From Halocatena salina (GTDB lineage: Archaea; Halobacteriota; Halobacteria; Halobacteriales; Haloarculaceae): 64,000 bases of DNA. Positions 1-7,867 of this stretch are shown in pieces. How positions within the stretch are numbered: the first letter of the stretch is position 1; each line of letters begins with the position of its first letter. Under the pieces are notes generated by a model, which was not told the origin of the DNA, did not search any database, and saw only the letters and a program-made list of their open reading frames with translations. The stretch is from NCBI RefSeq assembly GCF_023115355.1, contig NZ_CP096019.1, positions 310,001 through 374,000 of the forward strand, written 5' to 3'. Position numbers and translations under genes: made by a program.

Positions 1-202
1 TCCGACAGAGGTCGGTGCTGTCATGCGGTTCGCTACATCCAACTCCGAGGGCAACCCACTTCATCAATCGCCCAATGAGCCTGTTGGCTCTGCGATTAAT
101 ATATGGCCACATTGACCACGCGCGTCATTACTCATGAGCGATAGCGGCGACCACCACGCGGTCACGGAGGAGACAGCTGACGCTTTAGGAGGACACACTT
201 TT

Positions 203-220
203 GTATATACATGACTATAC
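203..220 (+). promoter_or_regulatory. TATA-like promoter overlapping an inverted repeat GTATA-N8-TATAC
   Basis: The AT-rich site reads GTATA, eight bases, TATAC, and begins 33 bases before the RHH start codon. That spacing fits a haloarchaeal TATA box with a leaderless or near-leaderless transcript. The inverted repeat is conserved in the second repeat copy (37115-37132) although neighbouring bases differ. The RHH antitoxin is a plausible autoregulator of this site, which is inference. Confidence 0.5.
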
Positions 221-235
221 ACTAATTGGGAACGC

Positions 236-526
236 ATGAGCACCGATCGAAAAGAGGAGATGATCACCGTTCGACTCGATAGCTCGCTCAAAGCAAAGAT
301 GGACGAGCGTGAGGAGATCAACTGGAGTGGCGTCGCGCGCAAGGCCATCCGAACCACCATCGAGGATTTGGAAACGATGGACGAGATCGCGGCGAGTAAC
401 CAGCTGACTGAGCAAGAGGCCCACGAGATCGCCGAAAGCATCACCGACGCCGCCAACAGGCGAGCACGGGACGCTAGCGAAGAGGACGATCACTCGAAAA
501 ACAGCGGCACGGTCGCCACACAATGA
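236..526 (+). CDS. Ribbon-helix-helix (CopG/VapB-like) antitoxin, copy 1
   Basis: This 96-aa protein has a basic/hydrophobic alternating N-terminus (ITVRLDSSLKAKMDE) typical of the RHH beta strand and first helix. An Asn-Trp-Ser-Gly turn and a second helix follow, then an acidic C-terminal tail that would contact a toxin. It lies directly upstream of a PIN-domain gene, the usual antitoxin-toxin order. It probably binds its own promoter and neutralises the toxin. The start ATG sits just behind a TATA-like box. A nearly identical copy lies at 37147-37437. RHH assignment is firm; pairing with the PIN protein is from context. Confidence 0.8.
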   Translation: MSTDRKEEMITVRLDSSLKAKMDEREEINWSGVARKAIRTTIEDLETMDEIAASNQLTEQEAHEIAESITDAANRRARDASEEDDHSKNSGTVATQ

Positions 527-609
527 CGATGGCACCCACAGGGACCGTTCCAACGCACCCTCTGAGAGTGGTTTCTGACGGAGACGCGGCGGCAGACGAA
601 TCGAATTGA
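523..609 (+). CDS. Possible 28-codon linking ORF between antitoxin and toxin
   Basis: The ATG overlaps the stop of the RHH gene (ATGA), and the frame closes with TGA at 607-609, whose last base begins the ATG of the PIN gene. The frame runs Met-Thr-Met-Ala-Pro to Asp-Glu-Ser-Asn. It is open in both repeat copies, although several bases differ between copies. It could be a translational coupler or a small accessory antitoxin; it could also be chance. I recognise no family. Confidence 0.35.
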   Translation: MTMAPTGTVPTHPLRVVSDGDAAADESN

Positions 610-1088
610 TGAACGACGAGCACGTTTCGTACCCGGCGAGGATCGTTATCGATGCAAACACGCTCATTTCGGCAACGTTGACGCCCGGGATCACCCGAGA
701 GATGCTCCTCACAACCGAGGATGAACTCTACTCACCCGCGTTCATTCGTGACGAACTGGACAAGCATCGGGCCGTGCTCAGGGACAAGTCCGGCCTTGCA
801 GACGCAGACCTTGACACACTCCTCGATGCGCTTTTCACGCCGATCGAGACCCTTCCGGAGGATCGTACAACCCGGTATCACAAGCAAGCAGAGCAAGCAA
901 TGGACGAGATCGATGTCAAGGACGCGCTCTATGTCGCTGCTGCGCTCGAACTCAACGCAGCAATCTGGAGTAATGACCCCGATCTCCACGAACAGACGCT
1001 GACGCCAGCTCTCACAACAGAGGCAATGGTCGCACGAGTCCGGCAGGCACAACGAGAGACCGGTGATGCGTCCGACCGGGAAGAGTGA
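609..1088 (+). CDS. PIN-domain toxin (VapC-like ribonuclease), copy 1
   Basis: This 159-aa protein begins with the PIN strand VIDANTLISA, which carries the first catalytic Asp. The middle part (DEIDVKDALYVAAALE) and the late SNDPDLH segment supply the other acidic residues of the metal site. PIN toxins are Mg-dependent endoribonucleases that usually cut tRNA or rRNA. The ATG at 609 follows a TTG in frame; I chose the ATG. It is the intact copy: the equivalent gene at 37520 carries a 2-bp deletion. It is part of the repeat that flanks the island, so it may stabilise the element by addiction. Confidence 0.8.
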   Translation: MNDEHVSYPARIVIDANTLISATLTPGITREMLLTTEDELYSPAFIRDELDKHRAVLRDKSGLADADLDTLLDALFTPIETLPEDRTTRYHKQAEQAMDEIDVKDALYVAAALELNAAIWSNDPDLHEQTLTPALTTEAMVARVRQAQRETGDASDREE

Positions 1089-1128
1089 TGCACTCTATGC
1101 GTCGCTTTGACGAGTGACACGGCGCTAT

Positions 1129-1389
1129 CTATCCGTCGAATTCTATTTCATCTGCTGTGGCCTCACCTGTAATGAACGATTCACCGAGCGCTGTAAGCCG
1201 GTAGTTCGAGGCATCCACTCGTTGCAGAAGTTCGGCGTCTGTGAGCGTTCGACATCGTCGAGAGATGTACTCTCCCGTGTAATCGATATTCGCGGCGATC
1301 ACTGAGGGGGATGCAACAATTTCCTTCTCGTAGAGAAACTCCATGATGCGCTCATCCCCTTGAGTCATCCAATCTATCCGTGGCCGCAT
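1129..1389 (-). CDS. PhiH1-repressor-like winged-helix regulator
   Basis: This 86-aa protein resembles the haloarchaeal PhiH1 repressor family. An N-terminal MTQGDERIMEFLYE helix precedes a helix-turn-helix (SPSVIAANIDYTGEYISRRC) and a wing ending in NYRLTALGESFI. I chose the ATG at 1389 because the family usually begins with a short lead before the MT.GDE motif; an upstream in-frame start would add nine residues. Its 3' part lies within the direct repeat, and a truncated partner survives at 38038-38153. Such repressors control viral or plasmid genes in haloarchaea, which fits the island. It diverges from the DUF7344 gene at 1592. Confidence 0.75.
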   Translation of the reverse strand: MRPRIDWMTQGDERIMEFLYEKEIVASPSVIAANIDYTGEYISRRCRTLTDAELLQRVDASNYRLTALGESFITGEATADEIEFDG

Positions 1390-1440
1390 GTGCCTTCGAA
1401 TACACAGAATGACCACCTTACACCAGGTGAAAACCTGTCT

Positions 1441-1470
1441 CTAGACACCGAAAACAGAACTGCTAGACAC
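1441..1470. promoter_or_regulatory. Two direct CTAGACAC repeats between divergent regulators
   Basis: CTAGACAC occurs at 1441-1448 and 1463-1470, with starts 22 bp apart, about two helical turns. The repeats lie upstream of the PhiH1-like repressor (minus) and the DUF7344-like gene (plus). The spacing would place bound proteins on the same face of the helix. I infer an operator for one of these regulators; no family-specific consensus is known to me. Confidence 0.35.
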
Positions 1471-1591
1471 AGATTTTTGATGTTGAACATGGTATAATCA
1501 CTCATGGTAGAGCGATCAATTGACCACCGTACACACCAATCGAGGTATTGGGATGGGGTATGCCGTCAGGTGCAGTATCGTCACTCCGGAT

Positions 1592-1981
1592 ATGAGTAAC
1601 TCGGAAGAGGCGCTGTCGGCACTCTATCACGCTCTTCGAGCGCCTCGACGACGAGCTGTTATTCACTTTCTCCAGCAGAACGATGACGAGGTGATAACGA
1701 CGCGCGAATTGGCTCGACAGATCGCAAGCCGTGAACAAGGTCTTACTGACCAACAAGCCACTGGAGAGCCGTATCGGAACGTCTACAACGCACTGTCTCA
1801 GACGCATTTACCGACACTAGCGCGCGCTGGCATCATCATCTACGACCCACAGCGCCAGACGGTCCTTCACGGAAAACGGTTCGAGCTTGCGGCACTCCTT
1901 CTTGAGATCAACACGCCCACTGTCAAGACGTTTGGTTCAATGACGGAGGAAAATGACGACGACCCCCACAATCACCGATAG
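1592..1981 (+). CDS. DUF7344-like haloarchaeal winged-helix protein
   Basis: This 129-aa protein starts MSNSEEALSALYHALRAP and continues RRRAVIHFLQQNDDEVITTR, the pattern of the haloarchaeal DUF7344 HTH domain. The second half carries the recognition helix and wing (YNALSQTHLPTLARAGIIIY), where short-range regulators usually read DNA. In-frame codons upstream of 1592 encode non-conserved sequence, so I use the ATG at 1592. It is likely a local transcription regulator of the downstream nuclease-TFB-recombinase operon, which starts 66 bp later. Function is inferred from fold and context. Confidence 0.65.
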   Translation: MSNSEEALSALYHALRAPRRRAVIHFLQQNDDEVITTRELARQIASREQGLTDQQATGEPYRNVYNALSQTHLPTLARAGIIIYDPQRQTVLHGKRFELAALLLEINTPTVKTFGSMTEENDDDPHNHR

Positions 1982-2047
1982 AGTATATCGATTCCTCTCA
2001 TTGGTGCGTTCGATGGTGCCGAGAAACAGCCGATCTCGTCCAAAGTC

Positions 2048-3136
2048 ATGGAGTCGATAGACGACGGTTCAACCGGGCGTGAGCGATCAGTTCTTGATGA
2101 GCTACTTGCTGCACTCTCAGAAACCCAATTTCAGCACTGGTACAAGGAGCGTCAGTATCGGAAGAACATCGAGGAGGGAACCCCACACTACAATGAATCT
2201 GGGTTCGTTCCCAGTCCAGAACGACATAGCCCCAGTAAACTCCTCCAGTGCCACCGAAAAATCACGTATCAACAGTGTAACGCACCAGCAGAACAACCGG
2301 AGCCGAAGGGCATCTTCTGGTTCGGAGCCCAGTTCGAGACGGAGATCGCGATTCCATTCCTACGATACGCGGCCACAGAACAGAGCACCTACGTTCGCAA
2401 CACGGATTGGATCGAGTATTCCGTCGATACTGTCGACGAATCTTTAGAGATCAAGGGTTCCACAGATCCAGTCATCGTCGACTCGGGCGCGGTTCCACTC
2501 CTACCAACTGAGATCAAGACCAAACAATCACTCAACCATGTGTCTTCGCCAATGCGACACCATACTGCGCAGCTTCACGCGTACATGGTTGGTCTCTCCG
2601 AGAAATACGATATAGATCTGACAACGGGACTCATCGTCTACGGAAGTCGGGAGTCGCTGGAGATACAAACGTTCGAGATCGAATTTAACGAACGTTTCTG
2701 GAACGACGTTGTGTTGGACTGGGCTACGGATCACACGAAACACCGTCTTCAAGAAGATCTGCCGCCCGCTAAGCCGGAGTCAAACTGGGAGTGTAAATTC
2801 TGCTCATACCGCGAGCGCTGTGGAAAAGGTACTACATCGTACGATGATGCTGGCGTTTCTGGGTTCCTCCCTGGATTTACTGGCTATCCACGAGCGAGAG
2901 TGATCGAATATCTCGAAGGGAATCCTGATGCGGTTCTCACGCCGGCCCTCGCGCTCCAATACCCAGATCTCGCAGAGAGATACGAGGTTGCCGACTGGTA
3001 CTGTGATGCATGTAGCTCCCGAATCGAGTGGGACGTGGTCACTTCGGCAACAGAACCGCTGTGTCCACACTGTGCAGAGGAGGGGGAACTCACCGTGTTA
3101 TCGAGACCACCTCAGCAACATCAGGTAGACGAATGA
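2048..3136 (+). CDS. Cas4/RecB-like PD-(D/E)XK exonuclease with Fe-S cysteines and C-terminal zinc ribbon
   Basis: This 362-aa protein has a first cysteine in LLQCHRK (about residue 75). A nuclease core follows, with GSTDPVIV supplying Asp and TEIKTKQSL supplying Glu-X-Lys (about residues 137-160). A cluster CKFCSYRERCGKG follows at about 255-267. One early plus three late cysteines is the 4Fe-4S arrangement of Cas4 and AddB-type nucleases. The last 60 residues add a CxxC...CPHC zinc-ribbon-like unit, which is unusual. There is no CRISPR array or other cas gene in the window, so this is more likely a virus or plasmid replication/recombination nuclease. Its stop overlaps the next start (ATGA). 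Confidence 0.75.
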   Translation: MESIDDGSTGRERSVLDELLAALSETQFQHWYKERQYRKNIEEGTPHYNESGFVPSPERHSPSKLLQCHRKITYQQCNAPAEQPEPKGIFWFGAQFETEIAIPFLRYAATEQSTYVRNTDWIEYSVDTVDESLEIKGSTDPVIVDSGAVPLLPTEIKTKQSLNHVSSPMRHHTAQLHAYMVGLSEKYDIDLTTGLIVYGSRESLEIQTFEIEFNERFWNDVVLDWATDHTKHRLQEDLPPAKPESNWECKFCSYRERCGKGTTSYDDAGVSGFLPGFTGYPRARVIEYLEGNPDAVLTPALALQYPDLAERYEVADWYCDACSSRIEWDVVTSATEPLCPHCAEEGELTVLSRPPQQHQVDE

Positions 3137-3930
3137 GTGATCTGAAACCGCCTGAATCGGTCTCTGAAGTCAAGTGCCCTGCTTGCAGCGCGAATTCGAT
3201 GGATCAGACGTACGAACAGTTCGAGGCCGTCTGTAACAAGTGTGGCTACGTCGTACACGACGCCTCTGATGTGACGAACCAGCCGGAGAAAGCGATTGCA
3301 GACCTAACGGAAACGCCAGAAACGCTCTCCCCTTCGTGGCTCAATTACTGCACAGTCCAGAATGCAACCGAAGACCGATTGGCCCGCGGGATCGACGTAT
3401 TGGATGGGATCGGCGACAGTCTAGAGATCGGTGTCGACGTTCGATTTCGAGGTGCCGAGCTATACGGTGAATCTATTCGAGAGAAGCTTACAGATGGTCG
3501 AGATGCTGATGTGATCGTAACAGCCGCCCTCTACTGCGCCGCGAAAGAGCACGGTGTGCCACTACCATCGGTAGTACTCATCGATACGGCCGGGATCAAC
3601 TCGCGAACGTTCTATCGAGTAGTACGCGTACTGGATGACTCGCTCGATCTTGCTCTCCCGACGCCCGTACCTAGTGATTACCTGCCCTACTTCAGTTCGA
3701 CGTTGGGACTCAGTGAACGACAAGAGCACGAAAGCCAGCGGCTACTAAACGAGATCAGTACAAAATACGCTACGTCGGGGAAGAATCCAGTTGGATTCGT
3801 GGCGGCAATAGTGTATACGATTCTCGCTGGCGAGCGAACACAGAGCGAGATCAGTGATGCAGCGGGCATTTCTCAGGAAACGCTGCGCGTCAGGATCGCG
3901 GAGTGCAGAGAGGTGGGGATCCTTGAGTGA
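3133..3930 (+). CDS. Divergent TFB-like transcription initiation factor
   Basis: This 265-aa protein starts with a TFIIB zinc ribbon (CPAC about residue 15, then CNKCGYVV about residue 37). Two cyclin-like repeats follow: ALYCAAKEHGVPLPSVVLID, and a second that includes NPVGFVAAIVYTILAG and an HTH-like GISQETLRVRI. It is shorter than cellular TFBs (about 320 aa), and the B-reader/linker stretch is hardly recognisable. Its start overlaps the stop of the nuclease gene by ATGA, and its 3' end overlaps the recombinase start. It may redirect RNA polymerase to promoters of the element, which is inference. Confidence 0.75.
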   Translation: MSDLKPPESVSEVKCPACSANSMDQTYEQFEAVCNKCGYVVHDASDVTNQPEKAIADLTETPETLSPSWLNYCTVQNATEDRLARGIDVLDGIGDSLEIGVDVRFRGAELYGESIREKLTDGRDADVIVTAALYCAAKEHGVPLPSVVLIDTAGINSRTFYRVVRVLDDSLDLALPTPVPSDYLPYFSSTLGLSERQEHESQRLLNEISTKYATSGKNPVGFVAAIVYTILAGERTQSEISDAAGISQETLRVRIAECREVGILE

Positions 3931-4855
3931 GCCGAGATGGAGAGCGGCTCATTCCTCCGAAGCCCAAGAGCAGAGTGATGTCGCTATCTACGCCCGGACC
4001 TCATCGAGAAATCAGCGCTTCGGGTATTCGTTGAACGAACAGGTTCGGGTGTGTATCGAGCACTGTGAGATGTTGGGCTGGACAGTCGCCTTCATCTACA
4101 AAGACGAAGCGGAGAGTGGAAAGGACACGGATAGACCGATGTTTCAGAAGTTGCTGCGGGCAGCCAAACAGAGACATTTCGACGTGATCATGTTCTGGAA
4201 GTTGGATCGCTTCTCCCGGAGTCTCATGCACGCAGTCCAGCTAGAGACGGAGGTGCGGACACACGGAGTGGGGTTGTACAGCGTTACCGAACAGATCGAT
4301 ACGACATCAGCGGCTGGCCGCTTCAACTTCCGGAACATTGCGAGCGCTGCCGAGTTCGAACGAGACATGATCCAGCAGCGAACGCAGATGGGACTCAGAG
4401 CGCTTGCGCTCGATCATAAGTGGCCGAACGATCAACCACCGCTCGGGTACGCAAAACGCGCTGATGGCACACTACGGCTTGAGAAGTCTGAAGCCGAGCT
4501 AGTTCGGGAGATATTCGACCTGTATCTTCAAGAACGATCGATGCCTGCGGTCGCAGAGCTGCTCAACGGAAGAGAAACAACCACCAAAGCGGGAAACCGA
4601 TGGTGTGCCCGCGCAGTTGGAGACGTTCTCCGCAACAGCATCTATATCGGGGAGTACGAAGTCGGTGATATAGTTGAGACCGTCCCCGAATATCGCATCG
4701 TCGATGACGATGTCTTCCAGCGGGTTACTGCTGTGAGACATCGTTTTCGGAGAGAGAAAGAGAAACGGACTTCGATGCCCGCCTCCCGTAAAGAGAGAAT
4801 CGTCAACGAGATGCTCGACACATACGATGAGTATTTGCAGAGCTATCGCTGCTGA
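3923..4855 (+). CDS. Serine recombinase (resolvase/invertase family with Recombinase domain)
   Basis: The N-terminal catalytic domain shows YARTSSRNQ with the nucleophilic Ser at about residue 27, then FWKLDRFSRSL and the arginine-rich EFERDMIQQRTQMGL. A Recombinase domain follows (PPLGYAKRADG, then AVGDVLRNSIYIGEY). At about 310 aa it lacks the zinc ribbon and coiled coil of large phage-type integrases. I place the start at a TTG at 3923, which overlaps the TFB stop; the real start could be slightly different. It is the last gene of an overlapping three-gene operon and converges on another serine recombinase with 25 bp between them. Confidence 0.8.
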   Translation: MSEPRWRAAHSSEAQEQSDVAIYARTSSRNQRFGYSLNEQVRVCIEHCEMLGWTVAFIYKDEAESGKDTDRPMFQKLLRAAKQRHFDVIMFWKLDRFSRSLMHAVQLETEVRTHGVGLYSVTEQIDTTSAAGRFNFRNIASAAEFERDMIQQRTQMGLRALALDHKWPNDQPPLGYAKRADGTLRLEKSEAELVREIFDLYLQERSMPAVAELLNGRETTTKAGNRWCARAVGDVLRNSIYIGEYEVGDIVETVPEYRIVDDDVFQRVTAVRHRFRREKEKRTSMPASRKERIVNEMLDTYDEYLQSYRC

Positions 4856-4880
4856 ATATTCATCGTCATCTCAGGAGAAT

Positions 4881-6305
4881 TCAGTTGTTGGTCAGTTGCT
4901 CGCGCAGTCCACGGAGTTGGGGAATCTCTTGAAGGAGTTTCATATGGCTGTACTCACTGTCTCTCGGCCATTTTCTCGTGGTGCTACATTCCTTACACCG
5001 ATACATGTACGCAGATAGTGACGTACCGGTTAGATCCCGTTGTCCGTTTTTTACCATCTCATTACTACCACAGTTCTCACACCTGAGTGTGACAGCTGGA
5101 CTCGATTCGACGACACCGAACAGGTCGAATTCCTCGATGAAATCCACGATTTCTTCCGTGTCGTCGTTCATGGCATGGATTTCGTTTTTTCGTTCGATGA
5201 TTGCTTGGACCTCATCGAACGTCTCTTCTTCAATCATCTGCAATGCTGGATCGTCAATCACCCGCGTGCCGTGATAGTCACTGGCGGCTTCAGCTGATAC
5301 CTGGGGCCTCCCAATGTACGCGTGCTCCTGTAGACAGGTTTTGATTCGATGTCCATCGAATACGGGACCGTACTCGTTCTCGATCCGTCGTTTTGTCTCT
5401 GCGTAATTTTCACAGTCAATGAATTCGTGGAAGGTCTCTTGAACGACTGGAGCCAGCTCTGGGTCCTTCTCGATCCAGCCGTCCTCTGTCGCCGAATATC
5501 CTAGTGGAATAATTGGATTGTATGCTCGCCAATCTTTCTCGTCAATGAAACTGCGGATGACGGATTCGTTTGCTTTCCGGAGCCGCATCTCATTCATCAG
5601 CTGGCCCATCAACGACATCAGGTGTGTCCGTAGGAGACCTTGGGTACTACTGATATCCTGCTCACCGGATGGCGTCACCAGTGTCACGTCACACTCCGTC
5701 TGGAGGAGATAGATGAAATAGAGCGTTTCAGCTGCTGCTCGTCCGATCCGACTGATGTCTTGAACGAGGAGATAGGAAACAGCCTCCTTTTGCGCCTGCT
5801 GAAACACCTCTTGAATCCCATCTCGATCGAAGCTCGTCCCTGTCTCTCCTTTGTCTCGAATCGGCTCACACTCAAGGGAAATTCCTTCGTTGTCGGCAAT
5901 CTCCCTCAGGATAGCGATCTGCGATTCGAGACTCGTACCATCGGTGACTTGTTTCTGAGTGCTGACGCGGGCGTAGATGATCCCCGTATGACGATCCTTG
6001 TCTGGTTCATTTTGCGGTGGATCGTCGGGAGATACCGAATCTAAGTCCGAGTCCTCGGACTCAAACGCTGTAAGACGTGATTGATTCGATCGAGCATCTG
6101 ACTCCTTCTTGGATGAGGGTTGACGCTCTAAATGGACTCGTGGAATCCAACGCTTTAAGCTCTGTACTCGGCTTCTTATATGAGATAGGATACGGTCACC
6201 CTTCCCTGATCGCATCCTACCTTCTTTAAGTGTTCTGTACCAGATCGTGGGTTTGTTATAAAGCGTCGCATGGGAGGGGCGTTTTTGTTCACTGTGGCCG
6301 TTCAC
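4881..6305 (-). CDS. Second serine recombinase, with C-terminal zinc ribbon
   Basis: This 474-aa protein has about 100 basic/acidic low-complexity residues. The resolvase core follows (IIYARVSTQKQVTDG with the catalytic Ser, LLVQDISRIGR, NEMRLRKANES), then a Recombinase domain (IPLGYSATEDG). Near residue 410 it has CENCG...CKECSTTRKW, a zinc-ribbon pair. Its GTG start overlaps the stop of the upstream tyrosine recombinase (GTGA), so the two are cotranslated; an internal ATG (MRSGKGD) is an alternative start. It is only distantly similar to the convergent enzyme at 3923. It could act in integration, resolution or inversion. Confidence 0.8.
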   Translation of the reverse strand: MNGHSEQKRPSHATLYNKPTIWYRTLKEGRMRSGKGDRILSHIRSRVQSLKRWIPRVHLERQPSSKKESDARSNQSRLTAFESEDSDLDSVSPDDPPQNEPDKDRHTGIIYARVSTQKQVTDGTSLESQIAILREIADNEGISLECEPIRDKGETGTSFDRDGIQEVFQQAQKEAVSYLLVQDISRIGRAAAETLYFIYLLQTECDVTLVTPSGEQDISSTQGLLRTHLMSLMGQLMNEMRLRKANESVIRSFIDEKDWRAYNPIIPLGYSATEDGWIEKDPELAPVVQETFHEFIDCENYAETKRRIENEYGPVFDGHRIKTCLQEHAYIGRPQVSAEAASDYHGTRVIDDPALQMIEEETFDEVQAIIERKNEIHAMNDDTEEIVDFIEEFDLFGVVESSPAVTLRCENCGSNEMVKNGQRDLTGTSLSAYMYRCKECSTTRKWPRDSEYSHMKLLQEIPQLRGLREQLTNN

Positions 6306-7450
6306 AGGTACCCACCCCCAGAACTCTCCTCTCGAGTCTTGTCCAAGATTCGCTGGCGGAGAGCCCGCTTCTCTTCGTCAGTCCGTTCGTCGTAGTGCTT
6401 CTCAATTATCTCTCTACTAACATCACACCGTTCGCTGAGTGTTCGATCAGGAACGCCTTCCTGACGTTTCTGAGTGAGGTACCCGTGACGAAGTGCGTAT
6501 GGTGGCCGACTGGAGGGACACCGTGATGCAGCATCGTCTCGTTGAGCTGCTTCACAAGCGTCGATATCGCGATCATGGGGACACTCTCCAGAAAGAGTAC
6601 ACGGGCGACTCCACTTGTAGACGTGTTTTCGCATCGTTGATTTCGAGAGTCGACCGTGATTCGAGGTGATAAAGGGTGACCGTCCACTTTCCGTCGTGAC
6701 TTCGATCCTGTTGTTATCGATATAGTCACGGAAAACCTGCGCAACGTCATCGGAAATAGAGATCTGGCCTTCGCCCTTCACACCGTTTTTCAGGGATGTT
6801 TCCTCGGGTCGATGATGGAATTCAACGTACGGATTGTCACGGTTGAGATGGAGATCTTCGAGATCAAGTGAGTGGAGACAGCCAGGGCGTCGGCCTGTAT
6901 GAGCATGAAATGCCCAAATGACGTGCGTACGAGTTGCGTACTCGTACTTCTTGAAATACTCCAAAATTGATCTAAGTCGATCTGGATCGAGCCGAACATC
7001 TCGAACGCCGTCAGTCTCGTTGAGTTCTGGGACATTGATCTTTTCGTGGAAGCCCGCAGGAACACCTTCGATTTGTCCAAGAAACCGGAAGAAGTCACGA
7101 AGGAGATACATATCATCCCTAAGCGTTTTGTTTGACAGCGGAGTGGTTTGATCGGTCGATTCGGTACGCCGCCACTGGCGGTACTCCTGAAGCTGACGTC
7201 CGTCGAGGTCGTTCAAGTTCTCGATCTGCAGTGTGTCACAGAAGTGTTCAAAGTGTGTGAGCTTCCGCCGATATTCAGCAATTGTATTAGGACGGATATC
7301 CGTCGATTTGTTTTCCAAGAATCGGGTGATCGCTTCTTCGGGAGTGATCGGTTGCAGACTTCCAGGCGCGTTCTCGTCTAATTCACGCACATGCTCGACT
7401 AAATCTGGATCCAACGCCTGTAGAACTTCGATTACGTCCGATTGGCTCAC
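6302..7450 (-). CDS. Tyrosine recombinase (XerC/phage integrase-like), left
   Basis: This 382-aa protein has a SAM-like N-terminal domain (NTIAEYRRKLTHFEHFCDTL). The catalytic domain shows AHTGRRPG (first Arg), YALRHGYLT (second Arg box, with Tyr in place of the usual first His) and EIIEKHYDER (nucleophilic Tyr). Between boxes lies a Cys/His-rich insert (CTLSGECPHDRD, then CEAAQ...CPSS), probably metal-binding and also present in the second integrase at 35690-36700. It forms an operon with the serine recombinase downstream. It probably drives integration or excision of the island or a sub-element. Confidence 0.85.
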   Translation of the reverse strand: MSQSDVIEVLQALDPDLVEHVRELDENAPGSLQPITPEEAITRFLENKSTDIRPNTIAEYRRKLTHFEHFCDTLQIENLNDLDGRQLQEYRQWRRTESTDQTTPLSNKTLRDDMYLLRDFFRFLGQIEGVPAGFHEKINVPELNETDGVRDVRLDPDRLRSILEYFKKYEYATRTHVIWAFHAHTGRRPGCLHSLDLEDLHLNRDNPYVEFHHRPEETSLKNGVKGEGQISISDDVAQVFRDYIDNNRIEVTTESGRSPFITSNHGRLSKSTMRKHVYKWSRPCTLSGECPHDRDIDACEAAQRDDAASRCPSSRPPYALRHGYLTQKRQEGVPDRTLSERCDVSREIIEKHYDERTDEEKRALRQRILDKTREESSGGGYL

Positions 7451-7867
7451 GCTCGTTTCACCTCAGTTGGAACCGCTATCTGTGTGTTCGCGTCACGATA
7501 CTCAGGATCGCGAGAGATGTGTCTCATCATAGTCTGTCCCGTGCTGGTTGGACGATCTAAACGTCAGCAGACCACGACGTGATCAACGACTCTATGAATC
7601 CAGCTGGAACGGGTAGAATCCCCTCCGTCTGAACCCAGCTTACTTGTCGGTTGCTGACGATGCTATTACTAACGCGCTCAAGGACCCAAGTACGGAGCTA
7701 GCGTGATCCAACCAGCTATTGTATGGTTTTGTCTCCACACTGAGTCATTCCTATGGTGAAAATAAACGGACTAGACTAGTGTACTAGTACTAGATGTACG
7801 CTTGTTATTTGATGCTAAAGTCGTGTGCATCTGCGATGCTAGCATATAGCAAGATAGAATTTGAAGA
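7451..7867. promoter_or_regulatory. Intergenic region with a cluster of CTAG palindromes
   Basis: This 417-bp gap lies upstream of the left tyrosine recombinase and downstream of the helicase gene. I see no gene. At 7771-7793 four CTAG tetramers fall within 23 bp, including the perfect palindrome GTACTAGTAC at 7781-7790. CTAG is generally scarce in haloarchaeal DNA, so the clustering is notable. It could be an operator, a recombinase crossover site or an origin element; this is inference. Confidence 0.35.

Larger units (their letters stand above)
1..1244. repeat. Direct repeat, left copy (about 1.24 kb) bounding an accessory island
   Basis: This segment is nearly identical in order and sequence to 36914-38153, in the same orientation. 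It covers a shared upstream region, an RHH gene, a PIN gene and the 3' part of a PhiH1-like repressor gene. Similarity stops abruptly inside the repressor gene at about 1244 (about 38153 in the other copy). The left edge may lie beyond the window, because base 1 already matches. About 36.9 kb separates equivalent points. The pair could be the footprint of an integrated element or a segmental duplication, and could recombine to excise the intervening DNA. Confidence 0.9.

Noticed and set aside
2048-3136. Cas4-like nuclease as a sign of a CRISPR locus
   Set aside because: No repeat-spacer array and no other cas gene occur in the window; viral and plasmid Cas4-like nucleases are common in haloarchaea.
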